DNA of 64,000 nucleotides from Curtobacterium pusillum (GTDB lineage: Bacteria; Actinomycetota; Actinomycetes; Actinomycetales; Microbacteriaceae): positions 596,911 through 660,910 of the forward strand of contig NZ_VEIY01000002.1 of NCBI RefSeq assembly GCF_007680845.1. Direction: 5' to 3'. Within the stretch, counting starts at the first letter, position 1, and every line of letters starts with the position of its first letter. The notes beneath the pieces were generated by a model, which was given only the letters and a program-made list of their open reading frames with translations, searched no databases and had not been told where the DNA came from. A program made the translations under genes and the position numbers. Shown one piece after another: positions 41,629 through 50,235 of the stretch.

Positions 41629-41973
41629 GTGACCAAGTACCTGATCTCGTTCGACGAGGGAGCGATGGTGTTCCCGGAGTCCGAACTCGAAGCGGTGTCC
41701 GAGGCCACTCACGCCGTCCTGCGCGAAGCGAAGGCCGCCGGCGTCTGGGTGTTCGGCGGTGGACTGCCCGACGCCGCCAGTGGTGCGATCGTCGACACCG
41801 ACGGCACCGTCCACGACCCCGCGGTCCCGGCTGGCAAGGAGACCTTCATCGGGGGTTTCTGCATCCTCGACCTCCCGACCCGTGACGAGGCGCTGCGCTG
41901 GGCCGCACGCTTCGCCGAGTCCTGCCGGTGCGCGCAGGAGGTCCGCGAGTTCATGGACGACCCCGAGTCCTGA
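41629..41973 (+). CDS. YCII-related domain protein
   Basis: 114 aa from GTG 41629. The sequence KYLISFDEGAMVFPESELEAV and the later GGGLPDAASGAIVDTDG, FIGGFCILDLPTRDEALRWAARF (in parts) are typical of the DGPFAETKE-type YCII family. These small dimeric proteins resemble ferredoxin-like enzymes and some are linked to ECF sigma factors of the YlaC type, but no activity is established. No sigma factor is adjacent here. Confidence 0.88.
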   Translation: MTKYLISFDEGAMVFPESELEAVSEATHAVLREAKAAGVWVFGGGLPDAASGAIVDTDGTVHDPAVPAGKETFIGGFCILDLPTRDEALRWAARFAESCRCAQEVREFMDDPES

Positions 41974-41987
41974 CCTCGCGTCCACGG

Positions 41988-42404
41988 TCAGCGGAGCAGC
42001 ACGAAGGACCGCAGCGGCGCGGGCTGGACGTCGTGCGCCTCGACGAAGCCGCGGGACTCGTAGAACGCTCGCTGACCCGGTTCGGCGTCCGTGGTGAGCA
42101 CGGTCTGCCGGACGTCGGCGGTCCGCTCGAGCACCGCGTCGAGGAGCATCCCGCCGACGCCGGTCCGCTGGTGCGCCGGGTGCACGAGCACGTCCTGCAC
42201 GTACGCGATCGTCACCCCGTCGGACACGGTCCGGGCCAGCCCCACGAGCACCCCGGCGTCGTCGCGGGCGGCGAGCACGAGGTGCGACCCGGCGATCGCG
42301 CGCTCGAGCCCGTCCGGGTCCCGCGTGTAGGCCGTCCAGCCGACCGAGCCGTACAACGCGACCAGTTCGTCCGACGTCGGTCGTTCGTCCGCGATGGTCA
42401 CCAC
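41988..42404 (-). CDS. GNAT family N-acetyltransferase
   Basis: 138 aa with tandem GTG codons at 42404 and 42401 as possible starts. The GNAT motifs are present: the motif A strand IAYVQDVLVHPAHQRTGVGGMLLDAVLE, with the pyrophosphate-binding (R/Q)xxGxG/A in QRTGVGG (given in parts), and the C-terminal LTTDAEPGQRAFYESRGF. The N-terminal TIADERPTSDELVALYGSVGWT is typical of the YjcF-like small acetyltransferases. It transfers acetyl from acetyl-CoA to an amine; the substrate is unknown. Confidence 0.88.
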   Translation of the reverse strand: MVTIADERPTSDELVALYGSVGWTAYTRDPDGLERAIAGSHLVLAARDDAGVLVGLARTVSDGVTIAYVQDVLVHPAHQRTGVGGMLLDAVLERTADVRQTVLTTDAEPGQRAFYESRGFVEAHDVQPAPLRSFVLLR

Positions 42405-42502
42405 CCGGCCATCGTCCCAGGCCGACGGCCTCGGGGTACGCTCAGCCGTCGCGGGCACACTCGCGACAGACGAGCCAGGCACACGAGCGACGGAGGTCGG
42501 AC

Positions 42503-42784
42503 ATGGCAGGGAAGCACGAACAGGCACGCGGCGACGAGGGTCGGGCCGACGGCGTCGAGCCGCGCGCCGGGTCCTTCACGGACAGCGAGATCCCCGGCGA
42601 ACCGACGGTCGGGACGAACGAGCCCGCGGGCGAGTTCGTGTCCAGCGACATCCCCGGCGAGACCCGTCCGCAGGGCGCCGGCGACGGTGCGGCCGAGGGC
42701 GAGTACGTCGAGTCGGACATCCCCGGCGAGGCCGAGCCCACGCCGGACGGCGAGGTCGGCCACTACACCGACCGCGACGAGTAG
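42503..42784 (+). CDS. small acidic repeat protein of unknown function
   Basis: 93 aa, start ATG 42503 behind CGGAGG. It is highly acidic, with no hydrophobic segment and low complexity. It contains three copies of a short repeat at about 20-residue spacing: SFTDSEIPGE, EFVSSDIPGE and EYVESDIPGE. It ends with HYTDRDE. The pattern predicts an intrinsically disordered protein that may bind one partner several times. I do not recognise a family. It lies between divergent GNAT and convergent NUDIX genes. Confidence 0.75.
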   Translation: MAGKHEQARGDEGRADGVEPRAGSFTDSEIPGEPTVGTNEPAGEFVSSDIPGETRPQGAGDGAAEGEYVESDIPGEAEPTPDGEVGHYTDRDE

Positions 42785-42797
42785 CCGCCCCGGACGA

Positions 42798-43196
42798 CTA
42801 GTCGATCAGCTCCGCCGCCACGAGGCGGCGGAGCGTCTCGACGCCCGCGGGCGGGCACCGGACCGCGTCCGCGGAGGTGACCCACTCGATCTCGTCGACC
42901 TCCGCCGAGGCGACGGGCGTGGCGGAGTCGAGCGCGCCCCCAGGCCGGACGAGGAACAGCGCCATCGCGACCATCGTCCCCGGCGCCTGCCCGTGGGCGG
43001 GCTCGGTGACGGTGCCGAACGCCTCGACGTCGGCGGCGTTGACCCGGAGGCCGGTCTCCTCGAGAGCCTCGCGGATCGCCGCTTCGACGTCGGTCTCGTG
43101 CGGCTCCGCCTTGCCACCGGGCAGGTAGAGCACGTCGCGCCCGCGGGCGCGCACCATGAGCACCCGTCGGTCGCGCACCAGCAGCAGTGCGCTCAC
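42798..43196 (-). CDS. NUDIX hydrolase
   Basis: 132 aa from GTG 43196. The Nudix box reads GGKAEPHETDVEAAI and then REALEETGLR (about residues 27-51), preceded by YLP, as in MutT-like proteins. A second half beta-sandwich ends LRRLVAAELID. Substrate undetermined. The gene starts 29 nt after the hemA stop on the same strand, so it can be transcribed with hemA. Confidence 0.87.
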   Translation of the reverse strand: MSALLLVRDRRVLMVRARGRDVLYLPGGKAEPHETDVEAAIREALEETGLRVNAADVEAFGTVTEPAHGQAPGTMVAMALFLVRPGGALDSATPVASAEVDEIEWVTSADAVRCPPAGVETLRRLVAAELID

Positions 43197-43225
43197 CCGC
43201 AGCGTGGGTGGGACGTCCGGGAGGC

Positions 43226-44557
43226 TCAGCTCGCGTCCGCCTCGTCGGTGCGGTCCGCGAAGCCCTGCTCGGGCGCGGTGCGCTCCGCGAGCGGCACGAC
43301 GGGCGCCGGCAGCTCCGCCTCGGGCTCGGGACGCACGCCGTAGAGGGCGTCGAGCGCCCCGACGAACTCCTCGCCACGTCCGGCGCGACCGAGCTCGCGC
43401 GCGCGGACCGAGGGCCGGTGGAGCAGGACGCCGACGAGGTGCCGGAGGGCCCGCTCGGTCTGCTCGACGGAAGCATCGTCACCGTCGGCACGCCGCTTCG
43501 CGCGGTCGATCTCGTCGTCGAGGATGTCGAACACATGCTTGCGGAAGGCCACGAGCGCGGGGGTCGTGGACTGCTCGAGCGCCTGTGCGCGGAAGCGGGA
43601 GACGGCGTCGTCGACCATCGCGCGGGCTTCGGACTCGGCGTTCAGCTCGTTGATCGGCGCGTGGATGCTGATGGTCTCGAGGTCGAGCAGTTCGACGCCG
43701 TCGACGTCGGCCGCGTCGGGGTGCACGTTGCGGGGGAGTCCGAGGTCGATGACGATGCGGCGGACCCCGTCGTCGAGGTCGGCCGGTCGGACGACCGGGA
43801 CCTCGCTCGAGGTGCACGTGATGACGACGTCGCTCGACGCGATGGCCTGGCGGAGGTCGTGCGCGGCGACGAGGTCGTGCTTGGCGGCGAACCACGCGGC
43901 CCGGCCGGAGGGGGAGAAGACCTGGATCCTCGTCGCGCCGCGGTCGCGGAGGGCGGCGATCGTCGTCGCGGCGTAGCTGCCGGTGCCGATGAGGAGCACG
44001 TTCGCCCGGCCCCAGTCGGTGACGCGGGACGACGCGAGCTCGAGGCCGAGTCGCACGAGGGAGCGGCCGGCGGCACCGATGCGGGTGCGGGTCTTCACAC
44101 CGCGGGAGGTGTGCGCGGCTTCCTGGAAGAGGCGTTCGAGGTCGGAGGTGGTGGTGCCGTTCGACCGGGCGTCCTCGAGCGAGCGACGCACCTGGCCGGA
44201 GATCTCGGTCTCGCCGACGACGACGGACTCGAGCCCGCTCGAGACGGCGAACAGGTGCTGCACGACGTCCCCGCCGCCGAGGACGTTGACGGACTCGAGG
44301 ACCTCGGCGGGGTCGAGGTCGCTCGCGGCGGCGACGGCATCGACGGTGGCCGAGACGGCGGAGTCGCGGTCGTCGCCCGCGATGTCGAGGTAGGCCTCGA
44401 AGCGGTTGCAGGTGGCGAGGACGACGGCTCCGTCCAGCACGTCGGAGTCCGTGACGAGACGGCTCGCGGCGGTCGGTGCGCCGATGCTCAATCGCTCCAG
44501 GAGGTCGAAGCTGGCGTTGCGGTGCGACGCCGTGAGACAGATGAGCACGTCTTCCAT
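43226..44557 (-). CDS. hemA: glutamyl-tRNA reductase
   Basis: 443 aa from ATG 44557 (ATG 44569 is an alternative). First committed step of the C5 heme pathway: it reduces glutamyl-tRNA to glutamate-1-semialdehyde with NADPH. Landmarks are LTASHRNASFDLLE at the N-terminus, the catalytic Cys in VVLATCNRFEAYL, the GSYA and GETEISGQVR segments, and the NADPH site VLLIGTGSYAATTI. The C-terminal helices form the dimerisation domain. The gene is divergent from hemE and its partner genes, which together encode the rest of the pathway. Confidence 0.95.
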   Translation of the reverse strand: MEDVLICLTASHRNASFDLLERLSIGAPTAASRLVTDSDVLDGAVVLATCNRFEAYLDIAGDDRDSAVSATVDAVAAASDLDPAEVLESVNVLGGGDVVQHLFAVSSGLESVVVGETEISGQVRRSLEDARSNGTTTSDLERLFQEAAHTSRGVKTRTRIGAAGRSLVRLGLELASSRVTDWGRANVLLIGTGSYAATTIAALRDRGATRIQVFSPSGRAAWFAAKHDLVAAHDLRQAIASSDVVITCTSSEVPVVRPADLDDGVRRIVIDLGLPRNVHPDAADVDGVELLDLETISIHAPINELNAESEARAMVDDAVSRFRAQALEQSTTPALVAFRKHVFDILDDEIDRAKRRADGDDASVEQTERALRHLVGVLLHRPSVRARELGRAGRGEEFVGALDALYGVRPEPEAELPAPVVPLAERTAPEQGFADRTDEADAS

Positions 44558-44638
44558 GGTAACTCGCATCGCGCCCGGCTCCCGTCCGGCTCCTGCGTGC
44601 ACGGGATACGTCCTGTTCGCCGATGGGAGAATCGTCCG
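44558..44638. promoter_or_regulatory. divergent promoter region of hemA and the hemE operon
   Basis: 81 bp between the hemA and hemE start codons, which must carry both promoters and any shared heme or iron regulation. On the plus strand GATGGGAGAATC precedes the GTG; no strong inverted repeat or Fur/DtxR-like 19-bp box is evident by eye. Confidence 0.6.
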
Positions 44639-45763
44639 GTGACCGACGCACCGACCACCGCCCTCCCCGCCTCGCACCCGCTCGTCTCGGGCCGCACGTC
44701 GGCGTCCCCGCTCGTCCGGGCGCTCCGCGGCGACCGGCCGGAGACCCTGCCGGTGTGGTTCATGCGGCAGGCCGGGCGATCGCTGCCCGAGTACCGGGAA
44801 CTCCGCGTCGGCACGGCCATGCTCGACGCCTGCCTCGACCCGGCGATGGCGTCCGAGATCACGCTCCAGCCGGTGCGCCGGCACGGGGTCGACGCGGGCA
44901 TCTTCTTCAGCGACATCGTCGTGCCGATCAAGCTCGCGGGCGTCGACGTCGAGATCGTCCCGGGGCGCGGACCGGTCCTCGGCTCGCCGATCCGCTCGGC
45001 AGCGGACGTCGACGCGCTGGAACCGCTCGACCCGGAGGCGCTCGCCCCGATCTCCGAGGCGGTCGCCCGGACGGTCGAGCAGCTCGGCGACACCCCGCTG
45101 ATCGGGTTCGCCGGTGCGCCGTTCACCCTCGCCGCCTACCTGGTCGAGGGCGGTCCCTCGAAGGACCACATCCGCGCTCGCACGCTCATGCACGCCGACC
45201 CGGAGACCTGGTCGCGCCTGCTCGCCTGGGCCGCCGACGTGTCGGGGGCGTTCCTCCGTGCCCAGGTGCTCGCCGGGGCCTCGGCCGCGCAGCTCTTCGA
45301 CTCGTGGGTCGGTTCGCTCTCCCGCGCTGACTACGTGCAGTCCGTCGCCCCGCACTCGGCGGCGGCACTCGCGCACGTCGCGGACCTCGGCGTCCCGCGC
45401 ACCCACTTCGGCGTCGGCAGCGGCGAGGTCCTCCGCGAGATGACGACGCTCGGCACGGACGCGGTGGCGGTCGACGCGGTCGGGGTCGACTGGCGCCTCC
45501 CGCTCGACGAGGCCGTCCGCCGTGTCGGCCCCGGCGTCACCGTGCAGGGCAACATCGACCCGGCGATGCTCTCCGCGCCCTGGCCGGTGCTCGAGGCCCA
45601 CGTCCGTGACGTCGTCCGCCGCGGTGGCTCGGCCCGTGCCCACGTCGTGAACCTCGGCCACGGGGTGCCGCCGGAGACCGACCCCGCGGTGCTCACGCGC
45701 ATCGTCCGGCTGGTCCACGAGCTCGGTGACGGGACGGAGCACGGCGCCGGAGCCGCAGCGTGA
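44639..45763 (+). CDS. hemE: uroporphyrinogen decarboxylase
   Basis: 374 aa, GTG 44639. It decarboxylates the four acetate arms of uroporphyrinogen III to give coproporphyrinogen III. The signature PVWFMRQAGRSLPEYRELR (in parts) and the IFFSDIVVPIKLAG loop are present, with the GFAGAPFTLAAY motif and VQGNIDPAML near the end. Both the Arg and Asp of the substrate pocket are in place. It is the first gene of the main heme operon; its stop overlaps the hemG start by GTGA. Confidence 0.95.
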   Translation: MTDAPTTALPASHPLVSGRTSASPLVRALRGDRPETLPVWFMRQAGRSLPEYRELRVGTAMLDACLDPAMASEITLQPVRRHGVDAGIFFSDIVVPIKLAGVDVEIVPGRGPVLGSPIRSAADVDALEPLDPEALAPISEAVARTVEQLGDTPLIGFAGAPFTLAAYLVEGGPSKDHIRARTLMHADPETWSRLLAWAADVSGAFLRAQVLAGASAAQLFDSWVGSLSRADYVQSVAPHSAAALAHVADLGVPRTHFGVGSGEVLREMTTLGTDAVAVDAVGVDWRLPLDEAVRRVGPGVTVQGNIDPAMLSAPWPVLEAHVRDVVRRGGSARAHVVNLGHGVPPETDPAVLTRIVRLVHELGDGTEHGAGAAA

Positions 45764-47130
45764 CCGACGTCGTCGTGGTCGGCGGCGGTGTCGCCGGCCT
45801 CGTCGCCGCCCGGGACCTGGCGAAGGGCGGGGCGCAGGTCGTCCTGGTGGAGGCGTCCGGTGTGCTCGGTGGCATGGTCCGCCGGCACACGGTCGCCGGG
45901 CTGCAGCTCGACATGGCGGCGGACTCGTTCGCGACCCGCAACGACGCGGTCGGCCGACTGGCGATCGAGCTCGGTCTCGGCAACGAGATCACGACTCCGG
46001 ACCCGCGCGGCGCCTGGCTGATGACGCGGGACGGGCGGACGTCCCCGATCCCGCAGACCGGGCTCCTCGGGATCCCCGGGAGCCCGATGGCCGCCGACGT
46101 GCTCGCGGTGGTCGGCCAGAAGGCGGCGCTGCGGGCGCAGATGGACTCCTTGCTGCCGTCGCCGGTCGGGGCGAAGGCGACGTCGCTCGGCGAACTCGTG
46201 CGGCGGCGGATGGGCGAGCGGGTCCTCGACGACCTCGTGGTCCCGATCGTCGCCGGGGTGCACTCGACGCACCCCGACCACCTCGACCCGGACCGCGTGG
46301 CACCGGGCCTCCGTGCGGCGCTCCTGCGCGAGGGGTCGCTCGCCCGCGCCGTCCTCGCGCTCCGCGCCCGAGCGACCGCCGGGTCCGCCGTGCAGGGGCT
46401 CCGCGGTGGCATCGTCCGGCTCGTGGACGAACTCGTCGCGGACATGGAGACCTACGGCGTCGAGGTGCGGCTGCACACCCGGGCGACGGCGATCGAGGAG
46501 CACGCGGTCGAGGTCCGGTCGGCGGGCGGCGGGTCCGAGCGGCTCGTGGCCGACCACGTGCTCGCCTCGACACCGGATCCGGCTCGGTCGACCCCGGCGT
46601 CCCGGACCGGCATCGAGCTCGTGACGCTCGTGGTCGACCGGCCCGAGCTCGACGCCGCTCCGCGGGGGACCGGGATGCTCGTGCACCCGGACGCCGCCGG
46701 GGTGGGTGCGAAGGCGATCACGCACGCGACGGTGAAGTGGCCCTGGCTCGCCGAGGCCGCCGAGGGCCGACACGTCCTGCGGCTCAGCTACGCCGTGGGC
46801 GCGACCCGAGCCGCGGACCGGGCACCGGCCGTGGACGCGACCCGGACGCCGCACCGGCCCGACGGGGCGGACGTCGCCACGAGCCTCCCGGTCGACCCGT
46901 CGGACGCCGTCGGCACCCGGGCGACACGCGACGCCACCGCGCTGCTCGGTGTTCCCATCACCCCGGGGGACGTCGTCGGGGCCGCCCGCGTCCGCTGGCA
47001 CGGACCGGACACCACGGCGGCCGGTCTCACCGACGGCGTGATCGGCATCGGCGAGGCGTCCACGGGGCGCGGGCTCGCCGGGATCGTGGCGTCATCGCGC
47101 ACGGCCGCTGAACGCATCCTGGATTCCTGA
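45760..47130 (+). CDS. hemG: coproporphyrinogen/protoporphyrinogen oxidase (HemY/CgoX type)
   Basis: 456 aa FAD-dependent oxidase. It starts MTDVVVVGGGVAGLVAARDL, with the FAD-binding GGGVAG loop, followed by the VEASGVLGGMV second motif; the C-terminal end has GVIGIGEASTGRGLAGIVASS. In organisms with HemQ and the coproporphyrin pathway it converts coproporphyrinogen III to coproporphyrin III, so the alternative name cgoX is apt. It overlaps hemE by 4 nt. After it come three short membrane-associated genes before hemQ. Confidence 0.93.
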   Translation: MTDVVVVGGGVAGLVAARDLAKGGAQVVLVEASGVLGGMVRRHTVAGLQLDMAADSFATRNDAVGRLAIELGLGNEITTPDPRGAWLMTRDGRTSPIPQTGLLGIPGSPMAADVLAVVGQKAALRAQMDSLLPSPVGAKATSLGELVRRRMGERVLDDLVVPIVAGVHSTHPDHLDPDRVAPGLRAALLREGSLARAVLALRARATAGSAVQGLRGGIVRLVDELVADMETYGVEVRLHTRATAIEEHAVEVRSAGGGSERLVADHVLASTPDPARSTPASRTGIELVTLVVDRPELDAAPRGTGMLVHPDAAGVGAKAITHATVKWPWLAEAAEGRHVLRLSYAVGATRAADRAPAVDATRTPHRPDGADVATSLPVDPSDAVGTRATRDATALLGVPITPGDVVGAARVRWHGPDTTAAGLTDGVIGIGEASTGRGLAGIVASSRTAAERILDS

Positions 47131-47229
47131 GCGGACCCCAGCGAGGAGGAGGGCTACTGTTGCAGGAACGCCGGACGTATTCCGATCGGCGCATGACCAC
47201 CGCACACTGACCCAGCAGAGGAATCGCAC

Positions 47230-47484
47230 ATGCGAGGCAAGCTCCTGTTCGTCGCCGGCGCAGCACTCGGGTACGTCCTGGGATCGCGAGCCGGACGGGC
47301 GCGGTACGAGCAGATCAAGACCGTCAGCGGCAAGATCTGGAACAGCAACGGCGTCCAGAAGGGCGTCCACGTCGCCGAGGACTTCATCGCCGACAAGACC
47401 CCGGACGTCGCCGAGTTCGTCGGTGAGCAGACCAAGAAGGTCGTCCGCAAGGTCGGGCAGAAGAAGGACAGCCAGACCTCATGA
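47230..47484 (+). CDS. small YtxH-like membrane-associated protein
   Basis: 84 aa. The N-terminus MRGKLLFVAGAALGYVLGSRAG is a short membrane segment with a GxxxG-like Gly pattern and an Arg-rich following turn (RARYEQI), the YtxH/general-stress type arrangement. The rest is charged and helical with KTPDVAEFVGEQTKKVV near the end. Family function is unknown. Its stop overlaps the start of the holin-type gene by ATGA, so it is made with it. It is 99 nt downstream of hemG. Confidence 0.75.
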   Translation: MRGKLLFVAGAALGYVLGSRAGRARYEQIKTVSGKIWNSNGVQKGVHVAEDFIADKTPDVAEFVGEQTKKVVRKVGQKKDSQTS

Positions 47485-47939
47485 CCGACACCCGCGACCG
47501 CAAGCCGCGTTCGCTGTTCGGCCTGGTCGGCGACGTCCCCAAGCTCGTCAAGGAGCTGGTGACGGGTGAGCTGAACCTGCTCAAGGCCGAGATGCTGACG
47601 AAGGCGAAGATCTTCGGCCTCGCCGCGGGTCTGCTCGTGGGCGCGCTCGTCATCGTCCTCTACGCGATCGGCGTCCTGCTCACGGCAGCCGTGATGGGCC
47701 TCGCGACGGTGATGCCCGCGTGGCTCGCCGCGCTGGTGATCGCCGTGGTGATGCTCATCGTCGCCGCGGTCCTCGGCCTGCTCGGCTGGAAGCGCCTCAA
47801 GAAGGGGCTCCCGATCACGCCGAAGCGCACGATCGACAGCGTGAAGAACGACATCAACGCGGTGAAGGGCATGGGCAAGAAGCCGACGCCGCCGACGCAG
47901 TACGGCACCCGCAAGCCGGACGTCGGTGGCCGCTTCTAG
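47481..47939 (+). CDS. phage-holin-superfamily membrane protein (Holin-X/DUF1469 type)
   Basis: 152 aa with two strong hydrophobic hairpins (about residues 46-70 and 72-100), a Lys-rich amphipathic N-terminus (LFGLVGDVPKLVKELVTGELNLLKAEM) and a basic C-terminal tail with KKPTPPTQYGTRKP. These proteins are common in actinobacteria next to YtxH-like and DUF3618 genes. The holin label is by sequence class only; lysis function is not implied. It is translationally coupled to the previous gene. Confidence 0.85.
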   Translation: MTDTRDRKPRSLFGLVGDVPKLVKELVTGELNLLKAEMLTKAKIFGLAAGLLVGALVIVLYAIGVLLTAAVMGLATVMPAWLAALVIAVVMLIVAAVLGLLGWKRLKKGLPITPKRTIDSVKNDINAVKGMGKKPTPPTQYGTRKPDVGGRF

Positions 47940-47973
47940 CGGTCCCGACACCACCACCCCACGGAGGACCCAC

Positions 47974-48204
47974 GTGACCGATCAGCACGACGACCTGGCC
48001 GACCGCGTCGCGGCGACCCGCGCGCAGCTGTTCGACACCCTCGACGCGATCGAGGACAAGCTCAACCTGCCGAAGCAGCTGGGCATCGCGGCGTCGAAGG
48101 TCAAGCGCGGGATCGACGAGAACCCGGTGCCGTACCTGGCCGGGCTCGCAGCGGGCGTGGCGGTGGTCGGGGGTATCGTCGTAGCGGTGCTCCGACGGCG
48201 GTAG
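47974..48204 (+). CDS. DUF3618 domain protein
   Basis: 76 aa from GTG 47974 behind ACGGAGG. Residues 10-35 (LADRVAATRAQLFDTLDAIEDKLN, in parts) are the conserved DUF3618 motif with a T-R-x-x-L-x-x-T-x-x-x-L repeat, followed by a lysine-rich linker and one C-terminal membrane span (about 53-73) ending in RRR. Third of the conserved YtxH/holin/DUF3618 trio, here inserted between hemG and hemQ. Function unknown; a role at the membrane is likely. Confidence 0.85.
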   Translation: MTDQHDDLADRVAATRAQLFDTLDAIEDKLNLPKQLGIAASKVKRGIDENPVPYLAGLAAGVAVVGGIVVAVLRRR

Positions 48205-48277
48205 ACCGCCGGGGGTCGGCGGTCTGGCGGACGCGGCGCGCAGCCACGACCCAGGCAACCGACAGGACAAAGGAACC

Positions 48278-49003
48278 ATGAGCTCCGACGTGCACTCCGA
48301 CCCGCACGAGACCGATCCCGCCACCGGGATCGACCCGAACCTCCTCACGGCGTACGCCCTCTGGGCCGTGTTCCGTCGGCCGCTCGGCCCGGTCCACCGC
48401 GCCGGTGACGACGCCGTGGCCGAGCTCGACGCCGTCGTGGCCGCCGCTGCCGAGCGCGGCGTGACGATCCGCGGCTTCTACGACGTCTCCGGCTTCCGTG
48501 CCGATGCCGACGTCATGATCTGGCTGCACGGCGACGACGCACAGGCGATCCAGGCCGTCCTGCGCGAGGTCCGACGGACCGGGCTGTTCCAGGACGCGGA
48601 ACCCGTGTGGCACGCGATGGCGATGCACCGCGAAGCCGAGTTCAACAAGCGCCACACGCCCGCCTTCCTCCGCGGCAAGGACCCCGAGGCGTGGATCACG
48701 GTGTACCCGTTCGTCCGCTCCTACGAGTGGTACCTCCTGCCGGAGGACGAGCGCAGCAAGATGCTCCGCGACCACGGGATCGCCGGCGCGAAGTACCGCC
48801 GCGTGCTCACGAACACGATCGCCACGTTCGCGCTGAGCGACTACGAGTGGATCCTCCCGCTCGAGAGCCCCGAACTCGTCGACCTCGTCGACCTCATGCG
48901 CGACCTGCGCTCCACCGAGGCGCGCCTGCACGTGCGCGAGGAGGTCCCCTTCTTCACCGGTCGTCGGGTGACGACCGCCGAGCTGCCGGAGGTCCTGTCT
49001 TGA
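48278..49003 (+). CDS. hemQ: HemQ / coproheme decarboxylase (chlorite dismutase family)
   Basis: 241 aa. It decarboxylates coproheme III to protoheme with hydrogen peroxide, the last step of the Gram-positive heme pathway (also called ChdC). Family features are RGFYDVSGFRADADVMIWLHG, then YVRRT-like segments, and the central YPFVRSYEWYLLPEDER, with the conserved Tyr of ChdC in the YPF block. The C-terminus RLHVREEVPFFTGRR is also typical. The ferrochelatase gene follows with a TTGA overlap. Confidence 0.95.
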   Translation: MSSDVHSDPHETDPATGIDPNLLTAYALWAVFRRPLGPVHRAGDDAVAELDAVVAAAAERGVTIRGFYDVSGFRADADVMIWLHGDDAQAIQAVLREVRRTGLFQDAEPVWHAMAMHREAEFNKRHTPAFLRGKDPEAWITVYPFVRSYEWYLLPEDERSKMLRDHGIAGAKYRRVLTNTIATFALSDYEWILPLESPELVDLVDLMRDLRSTEARLHVREEVPFFTGRRVTTAELPEVLS

Positions 49004-50235
49004 CCGACACCAGTCAGATCACGAACGGTCAGGCCGTCATCGCCGCGACCCCCGCCGCCGCGGACGGCCCCGAGCACGTCGAGGTCCCCGTCGCGTACGA
49101 CGCGATCCTGCTCGCCGGCTTCGGCGGGCCGGAGGGCCAGGACGACGTCATCCCGTTCCTCCGCAACGTCACCCGTGGCCGCGGCATCCCGGACGAGCGC
49201 CTGGAAGAGGTCGCGCACCACTACCGGCACTTCGGCGGTGTGAGCCCGATCAACGCGCAGAACCGGGCGCTCAAGGCCGCACTCGAGGGCGAGCTCGCGA
49301 ACCGCGGCATCGACCTCCCGGTGCTCTGGGGCAACCGCAACTGGGAGCCGTACCTCGAAGAAGCCTTCACCGACGCGGCCGACAAGGGTTACACCAAGCT
49401 CATCGCGATCGCCACGAGCGCGTACTCGTCGTTCTCCAGCTGCCGGCAGTACCGCGAGGACTACGCCCGCGTGCTCACCGAGACCGGTCTGATCGACACG
49501 ATCCAGATCGACAAGGTCCGGCAGTTCTTCGACCACCCCGGCTTCGTCCGGCCGTTCGTCGACGGTGTCCGTGACGGCATGGCACGGGCGATCGCCGAGA
49601 ACGACGGGCTCGACGTCGCGACCGAGCTGCACGTGCTGTTCTCCACCCACTCGATCCCCTCGGTCGACGCCGCGAAGTCCGGGCCCGACTACGGCGGGTT
49701 CGGTGAGCACGGTGCGTACGAGGCCCAGCACCTCGCCGTCGCCGAGGTCGTCCTCGACCAGGCTTGGTCGGAGCTGCTCGAGCAGCCCGAGCACGCGCAC
49801 CTGCAGGGCACGTCGAAGCCGGCGTGGAAGCTCGTCTACCAGTCGCGCTCCGGCCCCCCGACGCAGCCGTGGCTCGAGCCGGACATCAACGACTACATGA
49901 ACGAGGACCTCAAGGGCGGCCCGACCCGTGCCGTCCTCATCGTCCCGCTCGGCTTCGTGAGCGACCACATGGAGGTCATGTGGGACCTCGACGAAGAGGC
50001 GACCGAGACCGCCCAGGAGCTCGGCTTCTGGTCGATCCGCACGCAGACCCCCGGCGTCGACCCCGCCTACGTCTCGGGCCTCGTCGACCTCGTCCTCGAG
50101 CGCGTGAACGGCACGCCGACGGCCGAGCGTCCGCACGAGACGGACCTCGGTCCCTGGTACGACGTCTGCCGTCCGGGCTGCTGCGAGAACGTGCGCGCCG
50201 GGTTCAAGCCCGCCGCCGCCGGGCTCGCACCGTGA
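49000..50235 (+). CDS. hemH: ferrochelatase (coproporphyrin III type)
   Basis: 411 aa from TTG 49000, overlapping the hemQ stop. It inserts ferrous iron into coproporphyrin III (hence also cpfC). The core has ILLAGFGGPEG, the catalytic His in VLFSTHSIP and the YQSRSGPPTQPWLEPD segment. Cys148 in SSCRQ and Cys390, Cys394 and Cys395 in CRPGCC form a set of four cysteines that, in actinobacterial ferrochelatases, bind a [2Fe-2S] cluster. The N-terminal 30 residues are a poorly conserved Ala/Thr-rich extension. Confidence 0.95.
   Translation: MTDTSQITNGQAVIAATPAAADGPEHVEVPVAYDAILLAGFGGPEGQDDVIPFLRNVTRGRGIPDERLEEVAHHYRHFGGVSPINAQNRALKAALEGELANRGIDLPVLWGNRNWEPYLEEAFTDAADKGYTKLIAIATSAYSSFSSCRQYREDYARVLTETGLIDTIQIDKVRQFFDHPGFVRPFVDGVRDGMARAIAENDGLDVATELHVLFSTHSIPSVDAAKSGPDYGGFGEHGAYEAQHLAVAEVVLDQAWSELLEQPEHAHLQGTSKPAWKLVYQSRSGPPTQPWLEPDINDYMNEDLKGGPTRAVLIVPLGFVSDHMEVMWDLDEEATETAQELGFWSIRTQTPGVDPAYVSGLVDLVLERVNGTPTAERPHETDLGPWYDVCRPGCCENVRAGFKPAAAGLAP

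Noticed and set aside
47481..47939. Prophage lysis gene
   Set aside because: The holin-type label is by sequence class; the gene sits in the heme operon with YtxH-like and DUF3618 genes and no phage genes are near.
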